From Dactylis glomerata (taxonomy: Eukaryota > Streptophyta > Magnoliopsida > Poales > Poaceae): DNA of 64,000 bases. This document shows positions 23,327 through 34,550 of the stretch, piece by piece. The DNA lies in contig QXEO01000334.1 of assembly GCA_007115705.1 (NCBI GenBank), positions 1,831,567-1,895,566 on the forward strand, given 5' to 3'. The position numbers and the translations under genes are program-made. The notes beneath the pieces were generated by a model. That model worked only from the letters and a program-made list of their open reading frames with translations. It made no database searches and had not been told where the DNA came from. Numbering within the stretch: position 1 is the stretch's first letter; every line of letters starts with the position of its first letter.

Positions 23327-24120
23327 TTAAGAACTGAAAAGATTGGGAAACTCTTTCTGAAGGTAATCTTCTCGTTCCCAAGTGGCTTCATCTTCGGTGT
23401 GATTACTCCACTGAACTTTTAGAAACTTGATGCTTCGGGTTCGAGTGGTTCTATATGCTTCCTCGAGGATACGGGTAGGCACTTCACGGTAGGTCAAATC
23501 CTTGTTGATGTCCACAGAACGGTGATCAATATTCTTGAAGACTTCTGGCTTCTCCGGAACTTCAAGACATTTCCGAAGTAAAGACACGTGAAAGACATCG
23601 TGTACTTCAGACAATTCAGGGGGCATTTCCAACTGATATGACACTTCTCCTCTGCGGCCTAGTACCTTGAAAGGTCCAATATATCTTGGTGCAAGCTTTC
23701 CTTTGACTTGGAATCTCTGCATTCCCTTGAGAGGTGATACTCTGAGATAAACAAAATCTCCAATCTGAAAGGTCAGTTCTCTACGTCTCTTGTCAGCATA
23801 GCTCTTCTATCTAGACTGGGCTGCCTTGAGGTAGTCACGAATCATGCGAACCTTCTCTTCAGCCTCTTGCAGAATGTCCGGTCCAAATATCTGACTGTCT
23901 CCTGTTTCCGACCAATTCAAAGGGGTACGACACTTTCTTCCATATAAAGCTTCAAATGGGGCCATTTGCAAACTGGCTTGATAACTGTTGTTGTAGGAAA
24001 ACTCCGCGAAAGGCAGACAATCTTCCCACTTAGTCCCATAGGCTAGAACACAGGCTCTCAACATATCTTCAAGTATTTGATTTACTCTCTCAGTCTGTCC
24101 ATCAGTCTGAGGGTGGTAAG
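23327..24120 (-). pseudogene. Gypsy B gag-pol, 3' part: integrase end and chromodomain
   Basis: Continues in frame from 41393 once element C is ignored. It contains the integrase block with HPQTDGQTERVNQ, where E is the third catalytic residue of D-D-E, then the GPF/Y-type region (RYIGPFKVL) and a C-terminal chromodomain (about 23340-23500, with WE and hydrophobic spacing such as FLKVQWSNHTEDEATWE). One in-frame TAG at 23807-23809 interrupts it, most simply a CAG-to-TAG change before KSYADKRR. A chromodomain would direct integration towards marked chromatin. Confidence 0.85.
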
Positions 24121-25656
24121 ATGTATGCTGACTGGTGAAAGCAGGCGTCCTTGTGCGTGGTAAATGACCAGCCCGTTGGGAACCCCAAGAGGAAAGTATG
24201 ATGAGTGCAGCGACAAGTTTTCCCTCAGTTATGAAACCAAGGTTTATCGATCAGGAGAAGGGAGACGGTGACGACTGAAGGTGTTTGTGGAACCTGCACA
24301 CACACAGACAAATACTTTGTTCCCAACTTGCGATGAGGTTGTCAATCTCACCGGTTTGCTTGAAACAAAGGTTATGAGTGTATCGAGTGGAAAACAGTAG
24401 TAATATGCTAGTAAAGTAAACAGTGCGGGAATAGTAAACAGGTGATTGCAATATGATTAAAATAGGACCGGGGTCCACAGTTCACTAGTGGTGTCTCTCC
24501 ATAGATAAATAACATGCTGGGTAAACGAATTACAGTTGGGCAATTGATAGAATAAAGATAACGTGATATGTCAAGAAGATCACTATGAGATTCACTCTGG
24601 GCATTACAACAAAATACATAGACCGCCATCCAACTGCATCTATGACTAATAATCCACCCCCGGGGATATCATCCGAACACCCTAGAAGTATTAAGTTGCG
24701 AACAACAGATAATTGCATTAAGCAAAGTGTGTAATGTAAACAAAGCATATGCCCTCGAGCATATGAATGTTGTTTTCTCCCTAGTAGCAACAGCACATCT
24801 ACCACCTTAGAGGTTTCTGTCACTCCCCCAGGTGAAATAGAGGCATGAACCCACTATCGAGCATAAATACCCCCTCTTGGAGTCACTAGCAACTACTCGG
24901 CCAAGATAGCCACTAACAACGGAGAGCATGCAAGATCATAAACATCATAGAGATAATATAAGATAAAATTCAGTGCAGCAACTCAATCATAAACACCAAT
25001 ATTCATCGGATCCCGACAAACCAACATCATAGTATTACATAACAGTGATCTCAATCATGTAGGGCAGCTCATGAGATCTAAACATGAAGCACATGGTGGA
25101 GAAGACAACCATCTAGCTACTGCTATGGACCCATAGTCCAAGGTAGACTACTCACTCATCGCTCCGGAGGCAATCATGGCGATGAAGGAGACCTCCGGTG
25201 GCGATTCCCCTCTCCGGCAGGGTGCCGGGAAGAGCTTCTGGACCCTCCCGATCTTCGGGTCGACGGCGGCGGCGGATCGCGATGTATTCTGGAAAACTCG
25301 TCTCTCCCTTAGGTTTTTCTCGTCAGGGGGTATATGTAGGCGAAAGGGGGCTGTCAGAGGTGGAGCCACGGGCCCTCACACGGGGGTGGCGCGGCCAGGG
25401 GCTAGGCCGCGCCGCCCCTGTGTGTGGGGGCCTCGTGGCCTCCCCTCCGTCAGGTCTTCGGATGTTTGGGAGCTCCCCGATGAAATATGACTTCAGGAAC
25501 TGTATTCGTCCAATTCGGAGAATATTTCCTGTGTATCACTTCTGAAACCAAAAACAGCAGAAAACAGGGAACTGGCACTGTGGCACTTCGTTAATAGGTT
25601 AGTTCCGGAAAGCGTATAAAAATGCCACTAAGTGTAACGAAACAATAGGCAAATGG

Positions 25657-26572
25657 TGTCGGTGTAATGGATACCGGGGTATCCCGGTCCACCTGCTCCT
25701 GGGCCCCATCATCGGCCCATCTTCAGCCCAGGAGATAATCAGCAATCTTTGCTTCGGAGAAGACCCTCATGAGGAGGCGCCTCGTGAGGAGAACGACGAC
25801 GGAAGCCGCTAAGGACCAGAAGACCTCCTCACGAGCCCTGCTGGTGAGGAGAGAAGGGACGCCCACGTCAGCTCAGCACGGTTTCGTGCAGAGCAAGAAG
25901 ATAACGGGCAGAAGGCCGCGTACCTCCCACGCTACCCCCGACAGGGAGGAGACCAACTTTCGCTGTGCCTGCCTAAAGCGGCACAGTGGCAGTTGGCCAC
26001 CCCCCCAAATATAGCGTGGACGGTGCAGGGCGCCAGGGGAGGACGTCAGCTTCCTCCACCCACTCCTGTGGACCGGCGCCCCGACCCTGCAAAGACCAAG
26101 TCTACGGAAGAGCCTAGTCTACAGCTGTCCTCCCTCCTTGGCCGTGTGTGGCAACCCCTTCCCCAAGAAGATAAGGGGAAGGAGGCCCTTGGCGATATAA
26201 GAGGAGGGGAGGCCACCCCTTAGAGGGGATCCGGTCTGATCTAATCTTCATCTTCTTCAAGCGGCTAGTTGGGCACGCAGGTTCTTCAACCTCTGGCCAG
26301 CTAGAGCTTTGTAACCAAGGCCTTGTACTCCTCGCGAGGTGTCGCGTCGTAATACAAGAAGGCAGGAAGTAGGGGTTTTACCTCACCACGAGGGCCCTGA
26401 ACCTGGGTAAAGCTCGGTCTCCCTCTCTGCAGTGCGTTGCGCGTCTGACAATCGAGGCTTCCGCCACCGTGTTTCGTTGCGATCCAAGATCTCACACGTT
26501 CAGCCCCCTGCGTTCGAATCTTCGGGTCCGTCGCGTGGTACCCCGTTTCTTGCAACACGAAATCCATCGACA
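25657..26572 (+). repeat. 5' LTR of element D
   Basis: 916 bp, TGTCGGTGTAATGG to AATCCATCGACA. A TATA-like GATATAAG is at 26194-26201. It contains palindromic decamers CCTCATGAGG (25765-25774), CCTCGTGAGG (25780-25789) and CCTCGCGAGG (26330-26339). Confidence 0.92.
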
Positions 26573-26574
26573 TT

Positions 26575-26590
26575 TGGCGCGCCAGGTAGG
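26575..26590 (+). other. Element D primer-binding site
   Basis: TGGCGCGCCAGGTAGG starts 2 bp after the 5' LTR. This PBS type is common in grass Tat-lineage elements. Confidence 0.75.
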
Positions 26591-26626
26591 GGGCTGTGGT
26601 GTTTTTTCTTCTAGATCTGCTTCGAC

Positions 26627-29140
26627 ATGGCCAACGCCAACGCGAGGCTCGAGCGTCTTCGCCGTCGCAACGCTGCTCGGGGGCAAACCGAGCCCATCTT
26701 CCGTCGTCACGAAGCTTCGGCCGGGGAGGAAGAGGAGGAAGATCTGGAGTCCTCCTACCTCCCGTCTGAGCGGACAGAGCCTTCGCTCTCCTTCACCGCC
26801 ACCGCCACTTCTCGTGCTCGTTCTGGAAGTCAACTGTCTCCTGCGCAGGCGCTCGCCATGGCGCAGGAGCTGTTGCGCTATCAACCCACCGACGACGGGC
26901 GTGAGGGGTGGCGCGCTCGAATCGCCGAGCTCGTCGCCATTGCCAACGAAGACCCGGCCTTGGGAGGAGCCCAGGGCGCGGGGCATCCAGATCCGGCGGC
27001 GGGGCATCATGCCCCGGGCGCCGGAGATGGGATGGCCAACAAGGCCAAAAAGGTGGTTTCCCGCGCCGCATCTTCGCCGCGCGGGGAGCCCAGCTGCCAA
27101 ATCGTCCAGCGCGCTCCAGAAGACGCACACGTCTCCCTCGAGCGCCGCCGCGAAAATCATGATCGTGCCATCGATGACATCGGCGAGGCTGGCAAGAACG
27201 TCAGGACCCCTGGCGTTCCGATCTACAACCCCGGGTGTCTTGCCCTCATTCGCCAGCAGCGCTACATTGTCTGGCCTGACAAGTTCAAGTCGGACATCGC
27301 CACGCGCTACGACGGGACCACAAACCCTGTCGAATTCCTCCAACTCTACGTCGTCGCCATCCAGGCTGCGCGTGGAGATCAGCGCGCCATGGCCAACTGG
27401 TTCCCCATGGCCCTCAAGGACGCTCCGCGGACTTGGCTCATGAATCTTCCTCACGAATCCGTGACTTCGTGGAAGGATTTATGTCGTCAGTTCGTTGCCA
27501 ACTTCATGCCCACGTACGAGCGCCCCGCCACCAAGAACGATCTTAAGGCGGTGCGACAGTACAAGGGCGAGACGCTTCGTCAGTACATCCAGCGCTTCAG
27601 TCAGATGAGGAACAAGATTCCCAGGATCTCCAACGAGGAGGTCATCTCCGCGTTCTCCACGGGCGTCTCCGACGTCAAGATGCGGGAGAAGCTGTCCGTG
27701 AATGATGAGTTGACTTCCGTTGTCAGGCTCTTCGAGATCGCCGACCGCTGCGCCAAGGCTGAAGAGGGGAGGCTCTTCGTGCACAATATGCCGGAGGCGC
27801 CTCCCCCAAAGCAGAAGTCCAAGGACCCCAAGCGAAAGGAGGCTGCTGCCCTCGCGGCGGAGCCAGATCATAAGCAACGCCGCGGGGACCGCTCCGACCG
27901 CGATAAAGGTCGCCGTCGCCGCTACTGCCTCATCCACAAGAAGGACACCCACAATACCGAGGATTGTTGGATTGTCCGGAAGTTTCACGAGGAGAACGGT
28001 GTCTCCAAGCGTCGTGGGGGTGGCCGCAGCAACGGCAAGAGTGGATCCCGGGGCGATCGCCGCGATGACGACCGCGAGGAAGGTCACCGCCGCGGGGGTC
28101 TGTCTCGAGACGATCCCGAGCCGCTGCCGCTTCCCCCACCAGCAAACGATCGTCAGGAAGAGAGCCAGGGGGGCTATCAAGAGCCGCGAGACTTCGTCGC
28201 TTGCCTCCTGGGTGGGGCTCAGGCTCCTCTGTCAAATCGGCACTTTAAGCAGCTGTCGCGAGAAATCGCGGCGGCACAGCCCAACTCCGGCAATCGCCTG
28301 ATGAAGTGGTCGACGTGCAAGATTGGCTTCGACGAGGAGGATCATCCGGCTTCCACAAGGGGCGTAGGCACAATCCCCCTCTTGTGCACGCCAACCATCA
28401 ACAACGTCGCCATCAATCGCACCCTCATCGACGGAGGTGCGGGACTCAACATCATCTCCGTCGAGATCTTCGAAAAAATGCAGGTGCCGTACCACCGGCT
28501 CATGCCAACTCGGCCGTTCTTCGGGGTAACCGAGGGATCTACAACGCCAATTGGGTAGGTAAGCCTGCCCGTCACCTTCGGCACCCGGGACAACTACAGG
28601 ACAGAAAGCCTTGACTTCGACGTTGCCTACATCGCCCTGCCATACAACACCATCCTCGGCTACCCAGCCTTGGCTAGGTTCATGGCAGCAACGCACCATG
28701 GCTTCAACGTCCTCAAGATTCCGGGCGCCAATGGCACGATCACCGTGCGCTGCAATGAGAAGGATGCTCTCCGATCGGTTGAGCATGTCTACCGTGAGGC
28801 CGCCTCCATATTCCCCGCCGACGAAGATCTACTGGAACACTCCGGCGACCTCACGAGGAAAAAGCAGCTCGTATCCCAAGAGCGGGCTGCTGCAAAGAAG
28901 GCCTCTCTCGAGCCCAACCCTCTGGGTTCGACAGGGAAGAAGTTCGCCGCCTCAGCATCGCCTACTCCAAGCGAGGACCTGGTCCATCCAATGCTGGACA
29001 TGAGCATTGGGGAAGCTGCGGTACCCTCAGGCAGGAGGCCCCAGTTTACCCAAGAGCGCTCGGCAACCAAGAAGGTCCCGCTGCAGGCTGGGGGCTGCGA
29101 GAACTTCGTCACCATCGGGGCAGGGCTTTCCCCTAAATAG
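26627..29140 (+). pseudogene. Element D gag and aspartic protease, with two in-frame TAG
   Basis: From the ATG at 26627 (54 bp after the LTR) the frame is open for 643 codons to TAG at 28556-28558. It reopens in the same frame to a second TAG at 29138-29140, then continues into pol. The gag core is at about residues 240-345 (with APRTWLMNLP and the FVANFMPTYERP block). A zinc-knuckle-like C-x2-H...H...C lies near residue 434, and protease motif LIDGGAGLNII near residue 600. The first stop falls just before VSLPVTFG, where related elements have Gln, so CAG to TAG is likely. The second, between PK and ESALV, may be the same. Readthrough cannot be excluded, but two sites make mutation more likely. 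Confidence 0.85.
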
Positions 29141-32100
29141 GAAAGCGCGCTCGTCACCTTCCTGCGGGAAAATTCTGACATGTTCGCTTGGACTCCGTCG
29201 GATATGCCCGGTGTTCCCAGGGAGGTGATCGAGCACCACTTAGCCGTGTGCCCTCAAGCACACCCCGTGAAGCAGAAGACTAGAAAGCAAGCGCAAGAGA
29301 AGCAAGACTTCATCGTCAAGGAGATAGAGAAGCTGAAGAAGGCCAAGTTGATACGCGAGGTAGCCCACCCCACCTGGATTGCTAATCCGGTGGTCGTCCC
29401 AAAGGCTAACGGCAGTGGGCGCCTCTGCGTGGACTTCACAAGTCTCAACAAGGCCTGCCCCAAGGACCCTTACCCTCTCCCGAGGATATATCAAATCGTC
29501 GACTCCACCGCCGGCTGCGACCTCCTTTGCTTCTTGGATGCTTTCTCCGGCTATCATCAGATCAAGATGGCAAAGGAGGACGAGGAGAAAACCGCCTTCA
29601 TCACGCCCTGTGGGGTGTACTGCTACGTCTGCATGCCCTTCGGCTTGAAGAACGCAGGAGCCACCTTCCAAAGGCTCATGCGTAAGGCCCTGGGGGACCA
29701 GATGGGAAGGAACGCGGAAGCCTACGTCGACGACATCGTCGTCAAGACCCGCGAGGGTCGCACCTTCATCGAGGATCTGGAGGAAACATTCGTCAACCTG
29801 AGGAAGGTAAGCATCAAGCTCAACCCCGCCAAGTGCGCCTTTGGCGTACCGTCGGGAAAGCTGTTGGGGTTCCTCGTGTCCAATCGCGGGATAGAGGCGA
29901 ACCCCGACAAGGTCAAGGCCATCGAAGAGATGCGTCCTCCGCGCAATCTTAAGGAAATGCAACGCCTCGCGGGGTGCATGGCAGCCCTGGGGCGCTTCAT
30001 CGCGAGGAGTGGGGAAAAAGCTTTGCCCTTCTTCAAGCTCATGAAGCGCACCGGCAAGTTCGAGTGGACTCCGGAAGCCGACAAGGCCTTCGCCGAGTTA
30101 AAAAGGTACCTCACGAGCCCACCGATCATGGTTGCCCCAATGACTCGCGAGCCCTTGCTACTCTACATCACGGCAACTCCAAGGACTGCAAGCGCCGTTC
30201 TCGTCGCGGAGCGGGACGTCAAGGTAATCGCCAAGGAGGTCACTCCTCCAGGCTCGGGGGCTCCTCACGAGGGAGAGGCCGCTTCACCTCCCGCCCCTCG
30301 GGAGGAGCCGCCCGAGGGATCTTCGCCGACCGAGCCGCTCTCTCAGAGCAATGCTCAAAAGCCTCCTGAGGTGGAGCCTTCCGAGGGGGTCGTCAAGGTG
30401 CAAAAGCCTGTGTACTTCATCAGCACGGTACTGCGCGACGCGCGGGAACGCTACACAATGCAGCAAAAGCTGCTCTACACCTTGCTCATCGCCTCGCGGA
30501 AGCTACGCCACTACTTCCAGGGTCACCCGATTAAGGTGGTAACCGATCGGCCCCTGGAAACCGTCCTGCGCAATCCCAATGTCACCGGGCGGGTGGCCGA
30601 GTGGGCTGTGGAGCTTCAGCCTTTCGAGATCTCCTTCGAAACTACAAAGGTAATCAAGAGCAAGGCTTTGGCCGAGTTCACTGCAGAATGGACTGATCCA
30701 TTCGTAGGCGAGCCTCCAGAGGTGGAGTCGACTCTCCCTGGAGAGGAGGCCCCGGGCCTCTGGGTCATGCACTTCGACGGCACCTTCAACCTTCCGGGCG
30801 CGGGAGCAGGCGCTGTCTTAACCTCTCCCTCTGGAGACAAGCTTTTCTACGCTGTGCAGCTCTGCTTTGGGCCGGAACACAAGGTCTCCAACAACATCGC
30901 GGAGTACGAAGGACTACTTGCAGGCTTAAGGGCTGCGAATGCCTTGGGCATCAAACGCCTCATCGTCAAAGGAGATTCACAGCTGGTTGTGAACTTCTCC
31001 AACAAGAGCTACACTCCAAAGGATGAGCACATGGCAGCTTATCTCGAGAAGCATCGAAAGATGGAAAAGCGCTTCCAAGGCTTGGAGCTGAAGCACATCC
31101 CGAGAGGGGAAAACGTGGAAGCCGACGAGATCGCCAAGCGCGCTTCTCATCGCCTGGCACAGCCTGCCGGCGTCTTCGAGGAGCGTCTCTTCAAACCGTC
31201 CGCTTCTCCATCGACATCCGAACCACCTCCTCCTTCCGCTTTGCCGCCACCGCCGGAGCAGGGGGCTCCGGATTGCGGGCCTCCTTCGGGTGACCGCGTC
31301 CTCCTGGCATTGGCCCGGCAGGAGGGAGTGGATTGGATCATCGAGCTCAAGGCTTACCTCACCAGCAGCAGGCTTCCTGAGGATGAAGAGGAGGCCGAGA
31401 GGATTGTGCGGCAAGCTTCGGGCTACTGCGTCAAGTATGGTGACTTGTACCGGCGTCGCCCAAATGGCGTCGCTCTGAAGTGCATATCTACTCACCAAGG
31501 CCAAGAGCTTCTAAGGGACATCCATGCCGGCGAATGTGGGCACCACGCTTCAGCCGCGACTCTAGCTGCGAAGGCATATCGAAGCGGCTTCTACTGGCCT
31601 TCGGCGCTCGGAGATGCGTCGGAGATGGTCAAGAGGTGCGAGGCATGCCAATTCCACGCCAAGCAGATACATCAGCCGGCGCAAGAGCTGCGCACCATCC
31701 CACTCACTTGGCCATTTGCAGTTTGGGGGCTGGACATCCTCGGTCCATTTCCCAGAGCGCAAGGGGGCTATCGCTACCTCTACGTCGCCATCGACAAGTT
31801 CACCAAGTGGGTGGAGGTGGAACCGGTGTGCACAATCCCGGCCAGGTCCGCCGTCAAGTTCATCCGTGGACTGGTCTGTCGCTTTGGTGTGCCTAACCGC
31901 ATAATCACCGACAACGGCAGCCAGTTCACCAGCGGCTTGTTCCGGGAATACTGCGCATCGACCGGCATCAAAATCTGCTTCGCCTCCGTCGCTTACCCCA
32001 GGAGCAATGGTCAAGCCGAGCGCGCCAACGCTGAAGTGCTCAAAGGGCTCAAGACAAAAAGCTTCAACGCCAAGCTCGAAGCCTGCGGCAAAAAATGGTT

Positions 32101-32572
32101 AGACAACCTCCAATCCATCTTGTGGTCCATCAGGACTACTGTCACCAAGCCTACCGGAGAAACCCCTTTCTTCCTGGTCTACGGGGCGGAGGCTGTTCTT
32201 CCCACCGACGTCAAGTTCGGGTCGCCAAGAGTGCTCGCCTTCGACGAAATTCGCCAAGAGGACCTCATCAAGGACCGCCTCCTTCTGCTCGAAGAAGCTC
32301 GGTTCCAAGCCGCGCTCCGCGCCGCGAGGTACCAGCAAGGACTACGCCGCTACCATAGCCGCCATGTTCGAGCGAGAACTCTGGAGGTCGGCGACCTGGT
32401 GCTGAGGAGAATACTCTCTCGCGAGGGCCTGCACAAGCTGTCTCCGATGTGGGAAGGACCCTTCAAGGTGACGCACATCGCCAGGCCGGGCTCGGTGCGG
32501 CTGGAAACCGCAGAAGGCGTGCCGGTGGGGAACCCGTGGAACATAGCTCATCTGCGAAAGTTCTACCCTTAG
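29141..32572 (+). CDS. Element D pol: RT, two RNase H domains, integrase
   Basis: Open from the second TAG to TAG/TAA at 32572 (first Met at 29180, 1130 residues from there). RT carries YVDDIVVKT near residue 182 (counted from 29180). A first, gypsy-type RNase H region has lost its leading catalytic Asp (LYITATPRT). A second RNase H near 530-660 keeps FDGTFN, AEYEGLL and GDSQLVV, with the D-E-D residues. Integrase has an HHCC zinc finger (about 785-825), then D in GLDILGPF, D in TDNGSQF and E in GQAERAN. This dual RNase H layout is the established Tat-lineage hallmark. The enzymes could act in trans on other elements if expressed, but this frame lacks its own start and depends on gag. Confidence 0.9.
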   Translation, partial: ESALVTFLRENSDMFAWTPSDMPGVPREVIEHHLAVCPQAHPVKQKTRKQAQEKQDFIVKEIEKLKKAKLIREVAHPTWIANPVVVPKANGSGRLCVDFTSLNKACPKDPYPLPRIYQIVDSTAGCDLLCFLDAFSGYHQIKMAKEDEEKTAFITPCGVYCYVCMPFGLKNAGATFQRLMRKALGDQMGRNAEAYVDDIVVKTREGRTFIEDLEETFVNLRKVSIKLNPAKCAFGVPSGKLLGFLVSNRGIEANPDKVKAIEEMRPPRNLKEMQRLAGCMAALGRFIARSGEKALPFFKLMKRTGKFEWTPEADKAFAELKRYLTSPPIMVAPMTREPLLLYITATPRTASAVLVAERDVKVIAKEVTPPGSGAPHEGEAASPPAPREEPPEGSSPTEPLSQSNAQKPPEVEPSEGVVKVQKPVYFISTVLRDARERYTMQQKLLYTLLIASRKLRHYFQGHPIKVVTDRPLETVLRNPNVTGRVAEWAVELQPFEISFETTKVIKSKALAEFTAEWTDPFVGEPPEVESTLPGEEAPGLWVMHFDGTFNLPGAGAGAVLTSPSGDKLFYAVQLCFGPEHKVSNNIAEYEGLLAGLRAANALGIKRLIVKGDSQLVVNFSNKSYTPKDEHMAAYLEKHRKMEKRFQGLELKHIPRGENVEADEIAKRASHRLAQPAGVFEERLFKPSASPSTSEPPPPSALPPPPEQGAPDCGPPSGDRVLLALARQEGVDWIIELKAYLTSSRLPEDEEEAERIVRQASGYCVKYGDLYRRRPNGVALKCISTHQGQELLRDIHAGECGHHASAATLAAKAYRSGFYWPSALGDASEMVKRCEACQFHAKQIHQPAQELRTIPLTWPFAVWGLDILGPFPRAQGGYRYLYVAIDKFTKWVEVEPVCTIPARSAVKFIRGLVCRFGVPNRIITDNGSQFTSGLFREYCASTGIKICFASVAYPRSNGQAERANAEVLKGLKTKSFNAKLEACGKKWLDNLQSILWSIRTTVTKPTGETPFFLVYGAEAVLPTDVKFGSPRVLAFDEIRQEDLIKDRLLLLEEARFQAALRAARYQQGLRRYHSRHVRARTLEVGDLVLRRILSREGLHKLSPMWEGPFKVTHIARPGSVRLETAEGVPVGNPWNIAHLRKFYP

Positions 32573-33705
32573 GTTCCTCACGAGGAGAAAAAGACCGTTT
32601 TTACGGCACTTGTATCAGCTCAATATGCTCTTAAGCACTGATATTAAGTTAATGCGCAGTACAGCGCCTCTGCTTCGGCATGACATCAAAATGGCATGAA
32701 GTCCATTTATTTTCTGATTGTACTCCTCGCGGAAGGGGGCTAGGCACGGTGTCTATGCTGGGGCCTTCGCCCGGAAAACAGCAAGCCCGAAAAACCCGAA
32801 GGGAGCGAGCTCTGGTCGGGGGCGACGGCCCCATTAACGATCACCTCTGGATGCCCATGGTGCTTAGTTCCTCGCGAAGTACGCCAGAAAATAAAAAATC
32901 TTCGAGGAAAAGTCCAAGGTGTGCCCATGGCACCCGCTAAGGACCTACCCCTCGTGAGCAACCCTCACGAGGGTGCAAAGACGCGTCGATGCACTAGCAT
33001 CCGCAGGAGGATTCCCTCTCTCGAGGAAGGCCTAACGTGGCAGGATTATTGAAGACCAAGGCCGCTCCGATAAATCTTGCGAAGGAGACGCGGATTCGGA
33101 GGTCCGCGCCAGGCCCTTCACCTCATGAGCAATCCTTGTGAGGTGTCGACGGTCTCTGGGCTCTCTTAAGCGTCGACGTTTTCACGTCCGTGAGGGTCCA
33201 GCTTCCCTCAACGACGAGGAAGGCCCCGTGAATCGCCACGCGCGGCAATTTGCTCTTAGCTGCTGGCACAGATAGTGCTGCGCTCCTCCACGACGGAGAA
33301 GGTCCCTGTGCCGGTCACAGGGGCATCTTATTTGCCTTCTTTTTTCGTTTGTTTTACCGACTTATTTTTCCGTTTTCGGGGATTTGGGGTTTTTTCTTTT
33401 CCAACTCTTTCTTCAACTTCTTGTCTCAGGAATCGTCCATTGTGTCATTGGCGCCGAACCCGTCCCGAGCTCTGAGGTGGAGGGAGGCTTCCCGTCGATA
33501 CCTGCAGCTCGCCAGGGCTCTCGGGCAAGCAAATGGCCGGGACAGTGAAGGACAGCAAAATTAAGCAACTGGATTTCATTAAAGCACCCCCAGAGGGGGA
33601 AGGAGCAAAGCACGGTGGGGCATTCCCCGCCGGCAAGGACTACACAATGAAAAGGGGAGGAGACTAGCTCCCCTCCCCAGAAGACTACCGCCCAGGACCT
33701 CCTCT
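32573..33705 (+). other. Element D 3' non-coding region
   Basis: No recognised coding frame in either strand. The palindrome-like decamer CCTCACGAGG recurs at 32576-32585 and 32963-32972, close to the pol stop. The region separates pol from the antisense ORF, which ends at 33706. Confidence 0.6.
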
Positions 33706-34470
33706 TCACTGCGCCGGGAGCTGGGGGTAGGTGCGGCGGACGCCGTCGGCGGTGAAGATCCGCACCATCGCCTCCAGGGTCCCCAGCTTGAAGCGGAAGA
33801 CGAGGCGGTCGCCGATGCGGAGGCGGCAGCCGAGGGCGAAGGGCCTCCAGCGGCCGGAGAGGACGACGTTGCCGGTCGGCCCGAAGAGGATGTCCACAGG
33901 CCAGAAAAGATCTGGCCTGCTCTGCTCCCCCAGGGCGATCTCCCCGGCGGCTGGGCCGTGGGCGTGAAGCACCCTCCGGATGGCGTCGGGCAACCGGAGG
34001 GAGTTGAACCCCGGGGCGTCGACGACGACGAGGAGCTCAAGGAAGCGGGACCCCGGGGCGACGAGGGGTCCCAGCATCACCGCCGCCAGGTGGCGCGGAG
34101 TGGCGATCACTCCGTTCACCGGCGGGGCCGGAAGATCTGCGACCGGGGGAGGGGGGCCCAGGGCGGCCTCCACCTCCCGGAGGGCCCGATCGATGCTCCC
34201 CGAGGCGCGGGGAGCAGGCGCCGCCGCCAGCGGCGACGGCGAGTTCAGGGCGCCTCCACACGCAGGACCCCTGAGGGTCAGGGCGCCGGAGGTCCCCGCG
34301 GCGGCGCGGCTCGCCTTGCCCTGCCGCGGCGCGCCAATGCGGAGGGGGCCGCCGGCGCCGGGCGTCCACTGGGCCGGGACCTTCGCCTTTTTCCCGCTGC
34401 CCAGGGGGCGCCCACGACGCTTCGTTCCGGAGCTTGGACCGGCGGCGGCGGCGGAGTTGGAAGGGTCCAT
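33706..34470 (-). CDS. Antisense ORF in element D: AT-hook-like and B3-like protein
   Basis: An intact 254-residue frame on the strand opposite gag-pol, with a strong start context (GAGAGCATGG) and a TATA-like box 72 bp upstream. Near the N-terminus is KRRGRPLGSGKK, an AT-hook-like DNA-binding motif (core RGRP). The middle is proline/alanine rich. The C-terminal third, around GRWRPFALGCRLRIGDRLVF, resembles the end of a plant B3 DNA-binding domain (WR-F...L-GD-LVF). These similarities are from memory of the families and are an inference. A nuclear DNA-binding regulator, for instance of the element's own LTR or chromatin, is plausible but untested. High GC favours chance ORFs, so confidence is moderate; the length, start and motifs argue against chance. 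Confidence 0.68.
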   Translation of the reverse strand: MDPSNSAAAAGPSSGTKRRGRPLGSGKKAKVPAQWTPGAGGPLRIGAPRQGKASRAAAGTSGALTLRGPACGGALNSPSPLAAAPAPRASGSIDRALREVEAALGPPPPVADLPAPPVNGVIATPRHLAAVMLGPLVAPGSRFLELLVVVDAPGFNSLRLPDAIRRVLHAHGPAAGEIALGEQSRPDLFWPVDILFGPTGNVVLSGRWRPFALGCRLRIGDRLVFRFKLGTLEAMVRIFTADGVRRTYPQLPAQ

Positions 34471-34541
34471 GCTCTCAGGGAAGAAGAAGCAGAAGTGGCA
34501 CTGGTGGAAGGAGGTGAAGTGCCGACGGTCTCGAGGAGGAC

Positions 34542-34550
34542 CTATTTAAG
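34542..34550 (-). promoter_or_regulatory. TATA-like box of the antisense ORF in element D
   Basis: The minus strand reads CTTAAATAG, 72 bp upstream of the ATG at 34470. Confidence 0.5.

Noticed and set aside
26492..27454. A 320-residue antisense frame opposite D's gag
   Set aside because: Exact shadow of the gag frame in GC-rich sequence, with no promoter-like signal; unlike the 33706-34470 ORF it overlaps a real coding region.
28556..29140. Programmed readthrough of the two TAG codons in element D
   Set aside because: Two separate stops within one polyprotein, with Gln expected at the first, fit point mutation better; kept as an alternative only.
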